From Neurospora tetrasperma FGSC 2508 (Eukaryota > Ascomycota > Sordariomycetes > Sordariales > Sordariaceae): 64,000 nt of DNA. The DNA is taken from the NCBI RefSeq assembly GCF_000213175.1, contig NW_009799179.1, positions 2,725,101 through 2,789,100 of the forward strand, written 5' to 3'. A model generated the notes under the pieces. It was not told the origin of the DNA. It saw only the letters and a program-made list of their open reading frames with translations, and ran no database searches. Below, piece after piece: positions 22,022 to 34,900 of this stretch (positions are counted from its first letter, which is position 1; each line of letters opens with the position of its first letter). A program made the translations under genes and the position numbers.

Positions 22022-23737
22022 CTAAAAGAACCTGAAAATCGAATCCGACCCTCTCCTCCTCTTAAACGCGCCATACCACTTGCAAAGCGGATACAGTATA
22101 GCCAATACCAAAAGCCAGAATCCAAAGAATATCCACAAGTTATCTACTCCCACCGCCGGTTGGTCCGGGTTCCAAGGGTCCGGGTGCGCAAGCACATGTC
22201 CAAACCAGTGCCTCACGGGTTTAACCAGCGCAAACTGCAGCGTCAAATGGCCGACAAAGAAAAACAACGCTGATGTGCCAAACACCAAGAGGGGTTCAAA
22301 GATGATGGTGGCAAGACGCGGGGGGATGACGCTGAAAAAGGCAAAAAGAAAGAGGTTGCCCGCCATGGTAAAGGCCCAGAAGGCCACGTCAGGCGGGTAT
22401 TTGATCAGGTAGATGAAGGACCGCCAGGAGGCGAGGTACTGGTTATCGGGGGCGTCAGGCCTTTCGTGCTCGGGCATGTGGAGGCACCCCTCAGAAAGGT
22501 TTCCGGCGTTGAGGAAGCGCGTGCCGACAAAGACGATGGTAAAGACAATGCCGGCGAGGAGGTTGCCAACGGCGATGGCCTTGGTGCTCCACGAGCGGGC
22601 GAGGATGATGCGGCCGGCTACAAGACCGAGGATGGCGAATGAAATCCAGGCCAGTGGGGGGAAGACGGAAATGATGCGCCAATCTGTATCAAAGACCCGG
22701 TAGAACCAGATGCGAGCCAAGATGGTGTCGGGGAGCTTTTGCACGGGTTCGACGCCGCAGTGGCCGTTGGTGGGACTGAGCCAGATGTTCCACCAAATGG
22801 TCACGACTGCGAGGGTTGAGAGCACCACGTTGTGGATGTGCCAGGAGATGTCGGCGGCACGAATGATGGCCCTGTCGGGGGCGATATCCTCTACCCCTCG
22901 GCGGTTAGCCAGCAGCGGTTCGGTGGCATCGTCTTCCTTTTTCTCCGGGAGCACCTTGAGGATGATGAAGGCGAGCATCTTCTCCGTCTTGGCGGTCACA
23001 AGCCAGATTAATCCCGAGAGGAGATAGTCGACAGCCAAGGCAAACAAGACGATATTGAGGAACCAGGTATCTCCCAAGGTGATGCCCAAGCTCATGACGA
23101 TCATGACCAGGGTCAAGACGACTGCTCTCGTGAAGAAATGCCAGGCCATGCGAGTTGTGGACCAGCCTAGGCTGGTTCGAGACCGACCAAAGTAGACGAT
23201 GCCCATGCCGAGAAGGAACGTAAAGCCCGGAGCGCATAGGTGGGCCAGCACCCGAATATGGTGAGCAATCGGGTGATTCCACTTGTGAACGGGGATGGAG
23301 TCGTTTTCGCCCTGAGGAGCGCCAGTTTCGTCCTGAGGAGCGGCAGTCCCATGGTCCCACGATTGCAGGACCATGGAGTTGTGATCGAGAGCCATGAGGA
23401 CCATCAACAATCCTCGCAGGAGGTCGGGCGCAAGGGCGCGGGCGGTGGACTTGTGATGGCCATCATGGCCGGTCCTGAGCGTGTGGGGGAAGGAGCCATA
23501 ACCGTAGGTGCCATGCTGATGATTGGATTGGGACTCAAGAGCAGATGATTGTCCGTTCTGGGCATGCCACTCTTCGTCCGGGATCGGTTCGTGGTCGAGA
23601 ACCTGGAGGTCGGAGGATGCGTCGTAGGCATCAGCCGCAAACGAGGTTTCCTGGACAGCAGAGTCCGGCTGCTCTGGAATGTCGACCTGGCACGCCTGCG
23701 CCGGCCGGTTGCTATCGGGTGGTTCTTGCGTCTTCAT
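22022..23737 (-). CDS. Multi-pass membrane protein, HGSNAT/DUF1624 (YeiB-like) family
   Basis: Single-exon gene of 571 residues starting at the ATG at 23737. The first ~95 residues are hydrophilic and Gln/Asp/Ser-rich. Then comes the family signature APDLLRGLLMVLMALDH (about 102-118) at the start of the first membrane segment, followed by about ten hydrophobic segments. A cytosolic-looking loop with a charged EKKEDDATEPLLANRR stretch sits mid-protein. The family includes heparan-alpha-glucosaminide N-acetyltransferase, which moves an acetyl group across the lysosomal membrane; fungal members lack that substrate and have no assigned function, so only membership is claimed. The C-terminus is basic. 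No introns are needed. Confidence 0.8.
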   Translation of the reverse strand: MKTQEPPDSNRPAQACQVDIPEQPDSAVQETSFAADAYDASSDLQVLDHEPIPDEEWHAQNGQSSALESQSNHQHGTYGYGSFPHTLRTGHDGHHKSTARALAPDLLRGLLMVLMALDHNSMVLQSWDHGTAAPQDETGAPQGENDSIPVHKWNHPIAHHIRVLAHLCAPGFTFLLGMGIVYFGRSRTSLGWSTTRMAWHFFTRAVVLTLVMIVMSLGITLGDTWFLNIVLFALAVDYLLSGLIWLVTAKTEKMLAFIILKVLPEKKEDDATEPLLANRRGVEDIAPDRAIIRAADISWHIHNVVLSTLAVVTIWWNIWLSPTNGHCGVEPVQKLPDTILARIWFYRVFDTDWRIISVFPPLAWISFAILGLVAGRIILARSWSTKAIAVGNLLAGIVFTIVFVGTRFLNAGNLSEGCLHMPEHERPDAPDNQYLASWRSFIYLIKYPPDVAFWAFTMAGNLFLFAFFSVIPPRLATIIFEPLLVFGTSALFFFVGHLTLQFALVKPVRHWFGHVLAHPDPWNPDQPAVGVDNLWIFFGFWLLVLAILYPLCKWYGAFKRRRGSDSIFRFF

Positions 23738-25505
23738 GACTGCAAGCTGTCTCCTTTGCCGTTACCAGACCTTGCACGGGAGAGTTGAAGTAGCGTCCGT
23801 ACAGGCAATGAAAGCAGATGCAGCAGTTGGGTGATGTTGGGTGGTTGGACTTGTTGAGTTCAGGTTGTAAAACCCAAAGCGGAAGGATTTGAGATGTCAA
23901 ATGTGGAGTGCGCGTCGTTGTTTGCGATGAGGTCACTTCCGCTTTAAACAGACAGTGTTTGCTGTCCTTGTGCCTGCACCGCCGCATGAGTCCTTGCCGC
24001 TGGGCCTATCACCTTCGCCGAGGCGCCGTCTGACACTGTCATTTTAGCAGATTTCCTCTTCGCTGTGCATGCGTTGTTCCAAGCCCACCGATTCGTGGAG
24101 CCAAAAGAGGAGGTACGCCCCACCGGGCATCCAGGTCTCAGGGGTATAGGAGAGACCAAGCCCTTCATCCTGAATCATTTTTAGGGAAGCAAAATGCTCT
24201 CATCTCATGATTCTCAAAGATATCACATACAGCAAGTAGTGCAGTGAAAGACTCCTGCGGCTTTCCGGGACAGTAGGTACCTATGTTCCTTCATTCAACG
24301 TTGCAACGAACCGCGACCAATTTATCGCAGCCAAAAACTCCGATGCGGTTGGGCCAATAGCGATCGATTGTGGGGCAGATCCTCTGTAAATCCGGGGTGT
24401 GACTTGAACTCATTAGACCATCCTTCCATCTCATTGTTTAACAAACGTCCGAATACCCCATGGGACACTCGAAATGCATATACGCAAAAGACAGCTTGAC
24501 ACGAAAAATCACCATTATATATCATTTGCGGTAATCAGGCTATCAGTTTTTTGTTCTTCAACCTTTTAGGATATATCCTGTGTTGAGAAAGGTACAAGTA
24601 CAATGACAGCTGCTCCCCATGATGTTACTAGGTACTACAGCCCAAGAATTTGTGCGCAGGGCCGGTGGAGATTGAAACAACGGTGTTGATATTGCAGCAG
24701 TTGATGGTGCATGGGTGACTGTCGTAAAGAACGCTGGATGCAGAGGAGGTGACCCAGTTTGCCAAGTCATATAAGATCAAGTGCTTCGTTGAGTTCCCGC
24801 TGGAAGAGGTGGACACGGCATTTTTGAGCTGATGAAGGCGGGCAAGCCGATGTATACCTGCCCGGGCACGTGTTGGTTGCCTCTATGGAGTAGAGGCATT
24901 AAGACCAGTTTGAGATGTTTGAGTCGATCTTAGAGTCAACTCTATAGATTGAGCATATATTACTCCGTCTTTGTTCCCGGTTGTTATGGCTGTACGTGCA
25001 CGGGCAGATCCGTGACACTGAGGGATCGATTAGACGTCTATCTAGCTTTTACACCACATTTACGCTACAAAGCTCAGTCGCCAATGCTGATGATGGAAAA
25101 CCTAGAACCTGAAAGTAGCTGAATGGACTACTTGCTTTGACGTGGCTTGTGATTAAGCGGCTCTTTGTTGTTGTGAACCTTGAGAGGGTATTGTAAAAGG
25201 GCAAGGTAAGCAAAGGGAGATCCAAAGCTCTATTAAATTGAGGTACAAATACCGTATAAAAATAGTGCACGCGGGGTAGATGCTCAGGTTGTCTTCCAAA
25301 AGTAGAAGTAGGTTGAGTATATACAATAACCAACAGTTGTATTTAAAAGATCATCTGAACACACAATGTTCGTGGGTATATAATCGGCAAACGGGTATAT
25401 CGGGGTAGTGTGTATAGATAACCAAGAAAAACTAGTATGTATACCGGAATCCGGCCTGAAAAGTCCAGGTTAGCTTCACTCACAGTTACTGGAAAGACCA
25501 CACTA
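23738..25505. other. Intergenic, 1.8 kb
   Basis: Promoter side of the HGSNAT-like gene and 3' side of the next transporter. No gene is supported. It is somewhat AT-richer than its surroundings after 24.4 kb. Confidence 0.5.
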
Positions 25506-27229
25506 TCAGCTTACGGTTCTTTCGACGGCTCCATTCGTGCGCGCAGCCCGGTTGTTCCGGAAGTAGAAGTATATCGTCAGAGTACCAACGAGTAAGATCA
25601 TCAAGATGTGAGACCTAAAGGTACCTCTAGCGGTCAGTTTAGGCAGCAACAAAAAGCGATGAGCTGAGATTATTACCCTATCGACACCCAGACAGCAGTA
25701 GTATATCTCGGAGCTTCAACATTGCGGACAATGTAGCTGCCAGCAATACCACCAGCACCGTTAAACATGGTGCACACGGCAGCGGTAAACACTCGCTTCC
25801 ATTGTCTAAGATAGAGTCAGCAAAGCGCCTAGCAACAAATCCAATACGATGGGATGCAAACTTACCCGACCACATTGTTGGCCTGGTAGGCAGTCAAAGC
25901 TGCCCAGTTAGCTACGTATGCTCCCGTGGCGAGGAACACTCCAAAGTAGCGAGCCCTGGAATTCTCGGCAAACCCAAGGATAGCAAAGCCCGTTATCATG
26001 CAAAGGGCATTGAAGGTGATAATCGGGCCCCTGATCCGGAACCGATCAGCCACCAAAGACGATAAGATAACCGGGATGACTGCATAGTAGTAAGGCGGAG
26101 CCGAGAGAATGATTGCCTGGTCGGGCGAATAGCCTAGACCATTCTCCAAGATAATGGGGACAAAGTACGCCAGAGCTGTCGAGACGACGTTCTGCATGAA
26201 GAAGAGGCAGGCAAACACCCAGATTTTGAAGTCCTTGGCATGAACAACAACGGCCCTCAAGCTGAGCTTTTGGGCAATGAGATCTCCGCGATCTTTTTCG
26301 ATGCGGCGCGAGGCGATTTCAGCTTCTTCCGGCGTCAGAAACCAGAAGCTCTTGTGCGAGTTCTCCGGGAAGTCAACGATCCACCAGTACGTCGCGATGC
26401 CGAGCACGCATGTGCACAGGCCTTGCACAATGAACATCCATCGCCATCCCTCGAGGCCTGCGCCGCCATTATGCTGCTGGAGGCCATAGTTGACCAGGCT
26501 TCCGGTGGCAAGGATGATGACCTCGCCGCTCTGCATGAAAGCAAAACGGACTTGCTGTTCGCGACGTGGATACCAACAGCTGATAAGGTACGAGAGGCCG
26601 GGGTAGATGCTCGAAGTTGTGGCGCCAAGAAGGACGCGGAGGGCGATCATCTGCTTCCAGTCCTTGACGAATCCGGTCGAGAGGGTGATGATGCCAAAGG
26701 AGAACGTTACAAGGCTGAACCAGATACGGGGACCGAAAGTGCGCACGGCAATGGTCGAAGGAAGCTGGAAGATAATGCTCGCTACGGTGAAGATGAAGAT
26801 GGAGACGGAAAAGCGATTGCCCTGGTCAAGTCCCAAATCCGATAGCATCGATGTGACTGCGGCGCTCGAGAGAACATTGCTGTCGAGGAGGTTGAGGCTG
26901 CAAAGGATTCCTGCGATGGTGCAAAGGCGAAAATCTACCTTCCGGCGGATATGCCGTTCCTGGGCATCTGAGAAGCCGGTGAGTTGAGAGTCAGGGAAGT
27001 CATCCTGGCGCAAGTTGACATTCTCAACTTCATCTTCAATGCGGGTATCGTCTTCAATGCGGGTATCGATTCCTGGTTGCTTCGTGCTTCGGCTGCCTAT
27101 ACTATCTGGTCTCGAAGTATTCGAGTTGCTAATACCAAGCGAATGGGAGTTCCTCAGTCTGGAATCGGGTTGCGGTTGGGGTTGAGATGGCGCCCTGCCC
27201 TCGATGGCAGGGGTACTAGACGATATCAT
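25506..27229 (-). CDS. MFS transporter, anion:cation symporter (allantoate/nicotinate permease-like) family
   Basis: Exons in transcript order 27229-25866, 25805-25677 and 25614-25506; introns of 60 and 62 bp; 533 residues from the first ATG (27229; the frame is open two codons further but with no ATG). The ~90-residue N-terminus is hydrophilic and holds an imperfect repeat, DTRIED DTRIED. It is followed by RRKVDFRLCTIAGILCSLNLLDSNVLSSA, where RKxDxR plus an LNxLDxxN-type segment is typical of the Dal5/Tna1 group. About 12 membrane segments follow. RVLLGATTSSIYPGLSYLISCWYPRREQ is the conserved block between segments 4 and 6. Members import organic anions such as allantoate, nicotinate, pantothenate or biotin; the substrate here cannot be told. 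A TACCTCTA motif lies in the second intron (25622-25629). Confidence 0.85.
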
Positions 27230-30200
27230 AGCCAACTACCCCGTAAGCCTAGTGAGGGAGATAGAGATACAGCTACCACTGCAAGGAACGTGGTGTCATT
27301 AGGTAGGTAGAGCTAGGTCTTAGAGCAATCAAGGGTCCTAACAACACACAAAGAAAAAAGAAGAAGGAAAAGAGAAAAAAAGAAATAACACCATTGCATT
27401 GGGAGCCTTCGAGTCTTTGAGGTGACCATGATTTGCAATTGCTTGCAAATGCTTGACGTTGCAACTAGATCGGAAGTTCTAGAATGACCCACCACTAGGT
27501 ACATCCATGAAGGGAAGGAAGCAGCCGTCGGGTGGAAGCTCTGTCGCTATTCCCTTTCAAGTCTTTGGTCTCCTCCGGCAGGCGGGAAACTTTGGCTGTT
27601 TGGTCTTGGAAGAGAGCGAGCCATTGCTGGATTTTTGGTTGTGCAACGCCGGCCACAGAGAGACATATTGCCCAATGAGGGTGGAATCTTCTTAAATCAC
27701 GGTTCAGATCGGTGGGGTCCCGAGGGCACCAAAAGCCCGCCCAGATTGCGACATTGCTACATTACGATATCGCGCCCGCCGTGCCGCCTCGGGGGTTTTG
27801 CTACTGTCGAGAAATGTCGGCCGAACCCTCTCTCACTTTTCTCCGGCTGGTCTCACATCTTCGAGAGACACAAGGCCGATCATTCAGCCGCAAAGCATCC
27901 GAAAAGCAACTTTCGTTGTGTCCTGGAATTAGATTCAACCCTTGTAGCTTTTTTTTTTTGTGGTGGTTTCTTTCTTTTTTCGTAATGTCTCGCTTGATCG
28001 GTTTCGCAATTCCGCGTCTCGCATCGCTAGCGTTCTTCAATAATGCATCTGATGTGCATCCACCCAGATTGCGAGCTGCTCTTTCCCCGCGCTTTTTGGA
28101 GAAGCTTTTTACCCCAACAGGACCCAGATAGCAGTTGTGGACCAATCACCGGAGCTGAATGTTGATAGGCGCTTCCTTTTTTCACATGTCTCCTCCTTCA
28201 CCGTGTTCATAACGGACATTACATCCCTTCGACCATGTCGCCTAAGCAGGGGAATTCTGTCCACTGTTTGAGCTCGATTTGTTGTCTACCCAAATAAAGG
28301 CACTGACTTAGTTTGCTTCAACAGTATGGTGTGCAGATTCTGTTCATTTTCCATCGTTCTTCGCGATGCCAGCGCCGAGTCTCATAAGCCGACGGATATT
28401 CTTTGGGACAACAGGCGCAGGTCAATAGCACTCGACCCTCGCCGAATGAGCACAAGACAAAATACCCTTGCCGGAATTCGACTTATAGAGCATTACGCGT
28501 GAGAAGTAGGAGCCTTGTATATAGAGGTAGGATTCGGGGTACGTATAGGTTGGACCTGGTGTACGCGAATGCCATCCCAGGATAAGGTATGAACCGACTT
28601 GTGCCTCTGACCCAACCCTAACCCTTTCTTGTGTCCAGCTCTCGCTTGAATATGCCTTGCCTACCTCTACCCCGAGAGACACTCACTTGTGTTAGCCTTC
28701 CTGCGCAAGGGTTTTGTATCAAACGCTTGTAGATCATTTGACAACGACCTGTCCCATCATTCGATTTTAGATGGAGCATCATATCTCCATTTGCTGTCTC
28801 ACAAGCTTCCTCATCCTGACGGATATAGAACCAGAACGAGACATGTCAGCGCTAAGATAGAGAGGTAGCTCTGAGCTCGGACATGAAGCTGAGAAAAGGG
28901 TATGGACCCCATCGAAAAACTCGCTCCATCGCCACAAGAGTTCTTTTTATTCCGTGGACGTGTTATTCCGGTCATTCAACGAGTCTCAACCTTTGGCTCC
29001 ACTCTCCCCAGAATGGAGTAACCCATGACTTTGGCCGTGGCGGTCTAATCTGAAACACCGCAAATATCACACAAATCGTCAAGCATTTGTTTGCATGCCT
29101 CCATATAAACCAGCACGTCGACAACACTTCTCCTAAAAAGGGGGACATAGAATGCCTGCCTACCTCTAGGCAGCCGGCCACATTTCCCTGACGATTCTCC
29201 ATCGTACGATGCCATCGTAAGAGTTCACAGACCGCTCCGGTAGAAGGGAAGAGCTGCCGCCAAAACCTACGTCGTTCCAAGTAGATGTAGCCGGTCTGTT
29301 GGTCACACGTCAGTGGAAACGCCGTGAAGTTGCGCGATATACTCGGTAGAGGTAGTAAATGGAAGTAATACGGAACTCATTATAGGTACCCAGTCCACTT
29401 GGCCTCCGATGTCCAGTCCTTCAGTGTCCAGTCTGAGCCCGCCATTGAGACCGGGATAGGACTTATATGTCTCATCCCCGGAGCGTAAACCCGAAGTAGG
29501 TAGGGCTGTCAATTTTTAGATTCAGGGTTCAAGAGCGGGCCTGCACATCTGTTATCCGTGCAAGGGACAGGATAGATCTCGACAGATTCTGACGGCCGCA
29601 CCCCCGAAGCGGTAACCGAACTTTCCAGTTTGGTATCCATACCCATTGGACGCCAGGTGGTTCCAAGAAAAGACTACCTACACATGGGCTCACCAAACGA
29701 CAAGTCGTCGTGTGTGGACTGTGTTTCGTTTGAACCCACCTGGGACGCTTCAAAAGGTGTTCGTCTCCGATGTCTCGGGAGCAACCTCTCCCGACACCGG
29801 TGCTTGGCGATGTTAACAATCGTCGACAGATGACAGTTAAGGAGGTGTTTCAGACTTCAACAACAACTGACGTTGGGACCACAATGTGATTCGCCCAAGC
29901 TACACCGCGCTTCCCAGTGGGCCCCGCCAAGACCTAGTGGCTTCAGTAGCCTCATTATTGTTGAACGTTAACAAGCCACAGGAAAGCTTGCACGTCTCTC
30001 TCTCAGGGATCCCAGAAGATCCTCAGGGGCTTGAACAGCCTGTAGGTAAGATCTCACGTACACGTGTGTAGTGACGTAAAAAGAAAGCGAGTGGTAACTG
30101 CTCGGGTCTTTCCGAGCACTCGAGATGTTGATGTGCGATGTCGATATTCGTGGTGCATGTCAGATCGAGCTAGGAAGATGTATTCGGTGTCTGCTGGCAC

Positions 30201-30335
30201 AACTCGGCCCACAATACTTCCCAAAATCGCACCGTATCTCCCCTGATGCCCGGCACTCGCCATTTATCGATCAAATGCGTCTTCTTTGCCTGTCTCTCGC
30301 CTATCGTAGTTTCTCGTACTGAGGATAGCTGAACA
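27230..30335. other. Gene-poor intergenic stretch, first part
   Basis: Many short overlapping frames with no family likeness and no consistent splice structure. Contains TAGAGGTA/TACCTCTA motifs at 28522, 28662, 29161 and 29347 and a T-run at 27951-27959. I see no RNA gene. Confidence 0.45.
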
Positions 30336-30349
30336 TTGGGGCAAAATAC

Positions 30350-30560
30350 AATGTCTTCGGACACGGAAGAGAACAGGGAATTCAATCCTCCTGTTAGACG
30401 TAGCCCAATCCAGGCCAAAGCCAAGGTAAGAACAACAACTGATCGTTTCTCTCCAAATGTCTACATACAGCAAGGCTTGACTCTATTCGTAGCGAGTGAT
30501 GAAGAATCAGATGCTGTTGACACCGCAAAAAAAAAAAAGTGGTCGAGGAGCCCTCTGTAA
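30350..30560 (+). CDS. Possible small hypothetical protein
   Basis: An ATG-started frame (MSSDTEENREF...) of 70 codons, basic and Ser/Asp-rich, with a KKKK run (a 12-A tract). A 45-bp candidate intron (30427-30471) with GTAAGA...ACAG ends would keep the frame. No family is recognised. It may be a remnant or chance. Confidence 0.2.
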
Positions 30561-31924
30561 GTGTCAAGCTAACGAGCTTTCCAGCAGAAGATTCAAGAAG
30601 CGTAAGAACATTCAGGATTCGTCCCGAATGCTCCGTGTAGTATGTACATAGTGTAGCTATGGAACTTGGTGGCAATGTTGTGATCGGCGGTAAGGAGAAG
30701 TTGATGTTGACGTGAGACAGTGGTGGAAAAACGTACGAATTTTGGTGCGTGAGGAGCAAAGCCTCTGTTACATATAGCCCCACGTGTCGGCGTTGTCGCG
30801 ATAAAGCTTCCCGACCGATCGGTCTGATCGATGGTAAGATAGAAGTCCATTGGCGGTTCCCCTTGTGAATAGGGCAGCGCGTCGGTAGAAGGCCATGGAA
30901 GGATCTGAAAACAAGGCCATGGACTCCGGTCACTTGTGGCTGATAGGTTGGTGCTGCGCCGAGTCTGACGAACAAATCTTTAACGTCTTGTCCTGTCGAT
31001 GGGGTCAATGATGATTATAATCTAGCCTGTGATTATGCCCATGCAGGGGGGGGATGGACATGGAGCAGGATTTTCTCCGCGGTGCCCCTGTCCCCGTTTG
31101 TAACTTACAGTAGACCACCACCAAGCGGAAGGAAGTCCGAGAACGTCCCGCGAAAGCGGCGCCAATACAAGTAGTGTCCTCGGGCGGGCAAAGTTCATTC
31201 AAACGTCCCCTCACACGATTCATGTCCACACAGCGAGCTGGACTTTGTCTCGGAAGCAGTCAGGGTGAGCTGTGATTGAAGTTCCCATGGTTGGAATTTG
31301 GCGCATAAAATTGTACCGGCTCTCACACGTAGGTGTTTGGACATGGATGGGATAAAACTCGGCAAGATCTTGAGATGGCAGCCCAATTTGCGTGCGGGGG
31401 TGATTTGGGTACTAATCGATGATCACGCAAACGTCGAAGTACAGTGTAGTATGGGCTAGCGCCAGGTATCATGCCTGCCGTCACTTTGACCTACCAAGGG
31501 CACCGACTGACCTTGTAGTTGTGACCGATGGCAGATATGAATAAGGCCAAACCATGCGTGAACAGACCAGCCTTCTGCTGGAGTAGTATACTATCCGAAG
31601 TAGAAAGTTTAAGGTTATAAGATCCATGAATCGTTACCACAAGGATCGGTAATCCGTGAACGCTTTGTTCATCTGTTCAACGGGAGCCGACAGGACCACC
31701 GGCATTGACTATTTTCGGAGACCGTCCCCGGAATATGCATATGAAGCTTTGTTCGTGTCGTGTAACAGAACGTCCACCGCCAGACTGACTTTCTTCTCGT
31801 AAAATCCAAAGAAAGAGAGACAACCGACTGAGTCGTTGACTAGTCAAGGGCTTTGCGCATGAAGACGGAGCTTGCCCGAAATATGAGAGAAGGCTGTGAT
31901 GGCGTAAATATGTAGTGTTATAGA

Positions 31925-31968
<44 letters not shown>

Positions 31969-34900
31969 AGCTCACCATGAATAGTCGAGACGGTGTAGAG
32001 TACGGGGTCTGGGTTCCATAGCATCTGACCGGGTATGTCGGCTCGCCCGTTACCAGTGTGATCTGCAGATTACACAGTGCTAGTGTTATTCTTTCTTAAT
32101 TGGCCAGGTGTTGTTCTGCCTTGCCTAGCAAACCTATTGACACGGACTGAACTCCGTTGAAAGAAGCAGCAGTCAGGTCTGTTGATGTTGGGATAGTCAC
32201 ACCATACCTCTTCAGTATTGATTTCCACGAAGGTTGCAAATGAAAGAAAAGGAAATAGGATAATCTGGCTATCTATAGCGCTTGCTTTACCCGTCTGCTT
32301 ACATCCATTAGTATAGGTCGTGCATGATGATGCTGGGTTGGCAACGGTGACGATTTGGGCAAGTAGACCAGACGATCCTTCCTGGCGCTGGTAGCACGTC
32401 AACCATTCGTAGTTTCTTGACCCTTTCCATGACTTTCGAATGCCCAAGGGATACGCCTGGGAGTTAATTATGCCAATAGTTGTGGAAAGACGATAGAGGT
32501 TCGAAATGTATTGCATTGGCAGGGAGGCATGGGAGGGCGGGCGAGGGCATGGGATGATTATCCGTTGGTTGAGTCCCCATTCCCACCAGTAGGTTTACGC
32601 TTCTAGCGAACTCTGAAACAAATGTCGAGGAGCATAGCGTATAGGTCAATGCTAGTTTGCTTGTTAGCTCGAGACTCGCGACGTCCTCAGACAAGGGAAA
32701 AGACAAGGATCCCGGAGCTCCCATTGACCCAAACCACTCCAAAGCTAGGCGATTGTGTCCCGCACACATGCACCAAAGCTTGACTCCATTTACAGCGGGC
32801 AATGGCCAACTGGATGCTGTTCACGCCAGCAGTCTCGCCTAGCCACCCTGAAAGTGGTTCATAGGCCCTGGAAGTACCGCGTTAGCAATCGAACCAGGGG
32901 TGAATTGTATAGGACCAGACAACATGCTATAATAAGCATTTGGATGGTGCCCTCAAGAAGGTTTGACCCCTGAAAAGACGATCTCAACTCCTGACTTTCA
33001 CACACGAGGCTCGGGCCGTGAAGCAGGGCTTTTGTAGGCCGAGAACTAGAAGGCGAAGAGGAATCGAAGTCTGGTCTTGACTCGATGTTTATTTTCAGGG
33101 GACTCTGCCGCTGAAGAAAGGGGCAAGTCTCCATGCCTCGGTGTCTGTGCCTTTTGTCGAGTCGACAAATCAACAGTCTGACAAGGTGTCAAGAATGGGC
33201 GAAGGGCCACACAGTGAGCAGGTCAGTACAGAGAAACAGGGTCCCCGCCGATCATGACATAATAATCAGGCGTGAAGACGGGAAAGAAAATCCCAGTGGG
33301 GTGGGACCAATACAGAGGTTGAACCAGTGAGGTTCATGAGTCGGTGTCGGCAGCCACCCCATTTGACTTTTTCCCCGAGAGATTTTGGAGGGGTTCTGGC
33401 GCTGAGTTACACAGTACGTATCTGCGTTTCGACTTGCATTTTGGCTGCCAGATCTTTCGAATGCTGCAATTTCGACTGAGGTCGGTTGGAGCAACCCAAG
33501 AGCAAGCAAACCGTGAGGTACGGACCGGTAGCATGCCTTCTCTTTATGTCTTTGTATTGCCTGCTCTTATGGCTCTTTTGTCGTTCCTTGTAGTTCGTTG
33601 CTTCGAAGCAAGCAGGCTGATTCCGGTGTATCGACTCGGGGTCTGTTGGCGGTCGGACGTGATGGGACGTGGGCAGATAAGGAAGAGCCTGAAGCTGTCA
33701 GTCGAGCCATTGAGAAAACAGAAGACATGGACAAGCCGGCGGTGGAAGAAAGGGCGCTGATTTTAATTGTTCCCGAGCCTTATCGCGTGGTTTGGGGTTC
33801 GGGCTCACGGGAAGATAGCCTGGTGGAAGTTGCCAAACTAACCGCCTTAAGAGTAGTTTAAGGGAGTTTTATCTCCATTGGCAGCACTTTGCGCAAACAA
33901 CAAGGGCAGGTGGCCTGCAGAATCTGCGCTTTGCTGATATCTTCTTTATTTTGTTTGATTGGGTGTAACACCGTGCCATGTCGTTATGTGATGCACTACA
34001 ACTACCCGTAAGTTTAGGGTGGACAGTTCTCCGGGAAGCCCGTAGCGAAAAACAAGATACATGTACCTACTCACTGTACTTACCTGGAAGAGGCTGCTGC
34101 AGAGCACCGAGGGTTTGTTGTACCTGTGTACCTCTACATAACCGCGGACCGGGCCTGAGAGAAAAACGCAGTGCAAGAGTGACAGCGAGATAGGAAAGGA
34201 CAAGGGACGGGCGGGGTCGAGGGAGAGGTCCGGATGGTGGTTGGACGGACGGATATCAAACAGTGCAGCCATTTCATCATTGTGTGACACGAGAAGGGGA
34301 CAAAGCGGAACGTACAGTAAGAGATGCCCTGTAACTGCGTTCTATGTGTACACTACCAGACCCAACAAATCCAAACCTCAGCAAGTAGGCACAAATTAGC
34401 CCCTTGCCTAAGCGTAAACGGGCACCCGGGACCCGGGCAATCTGGTGCCCGGATTCGCAATTCTGTAATTTGGTGTAGGACCACTAATGGAATGCCAAAA
34501 CCTATCAAGTGTAAAGACTGTGACACTTTGCCCCATAATGCCCGAAATCTATACAATAATCTACAGGGCATATTATCTGTACATATCACCTAGGTTCGTT
34601 GAAAGACTCCGATTGCCGCTGTTCGTTGCGACCCGTTCAGTCACAGCACCAGGCCACCGTTGTGAGTGCCCGTTAAGTAAGTACCAGGTACTTTGTTAGT
34701 GAGTCTGACGCTGAGAAAATCCGTCGTTTGCGGAGAAAGAACGAGCCAATCAGATTGGCACACTGTGGCGTCACCGATGCCGATCGGCAATCTGAGAAGC
34801 AGTGACCCAGTGCTCGTGTCAGTAGGAGGTCCCATTATTGGGAAGCCTAACCAGAAAGATGAGTGAACGACGACGACGCGACTTGCCGCTTGTGCCAATT

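Noticed and set aside
30394-31008. 204-codon minus-strand frame
   Set aside because: No recognisable domain, irregular codon use and poor ATG support. Not distinguishable from chance.
33344-33861. Two adjacent plus-strand frames, the second with a protein-like charged stretch
   Set aside because: No ATG-plus-splice model joins them well and no homologous family comes to mind, so left uncalled.
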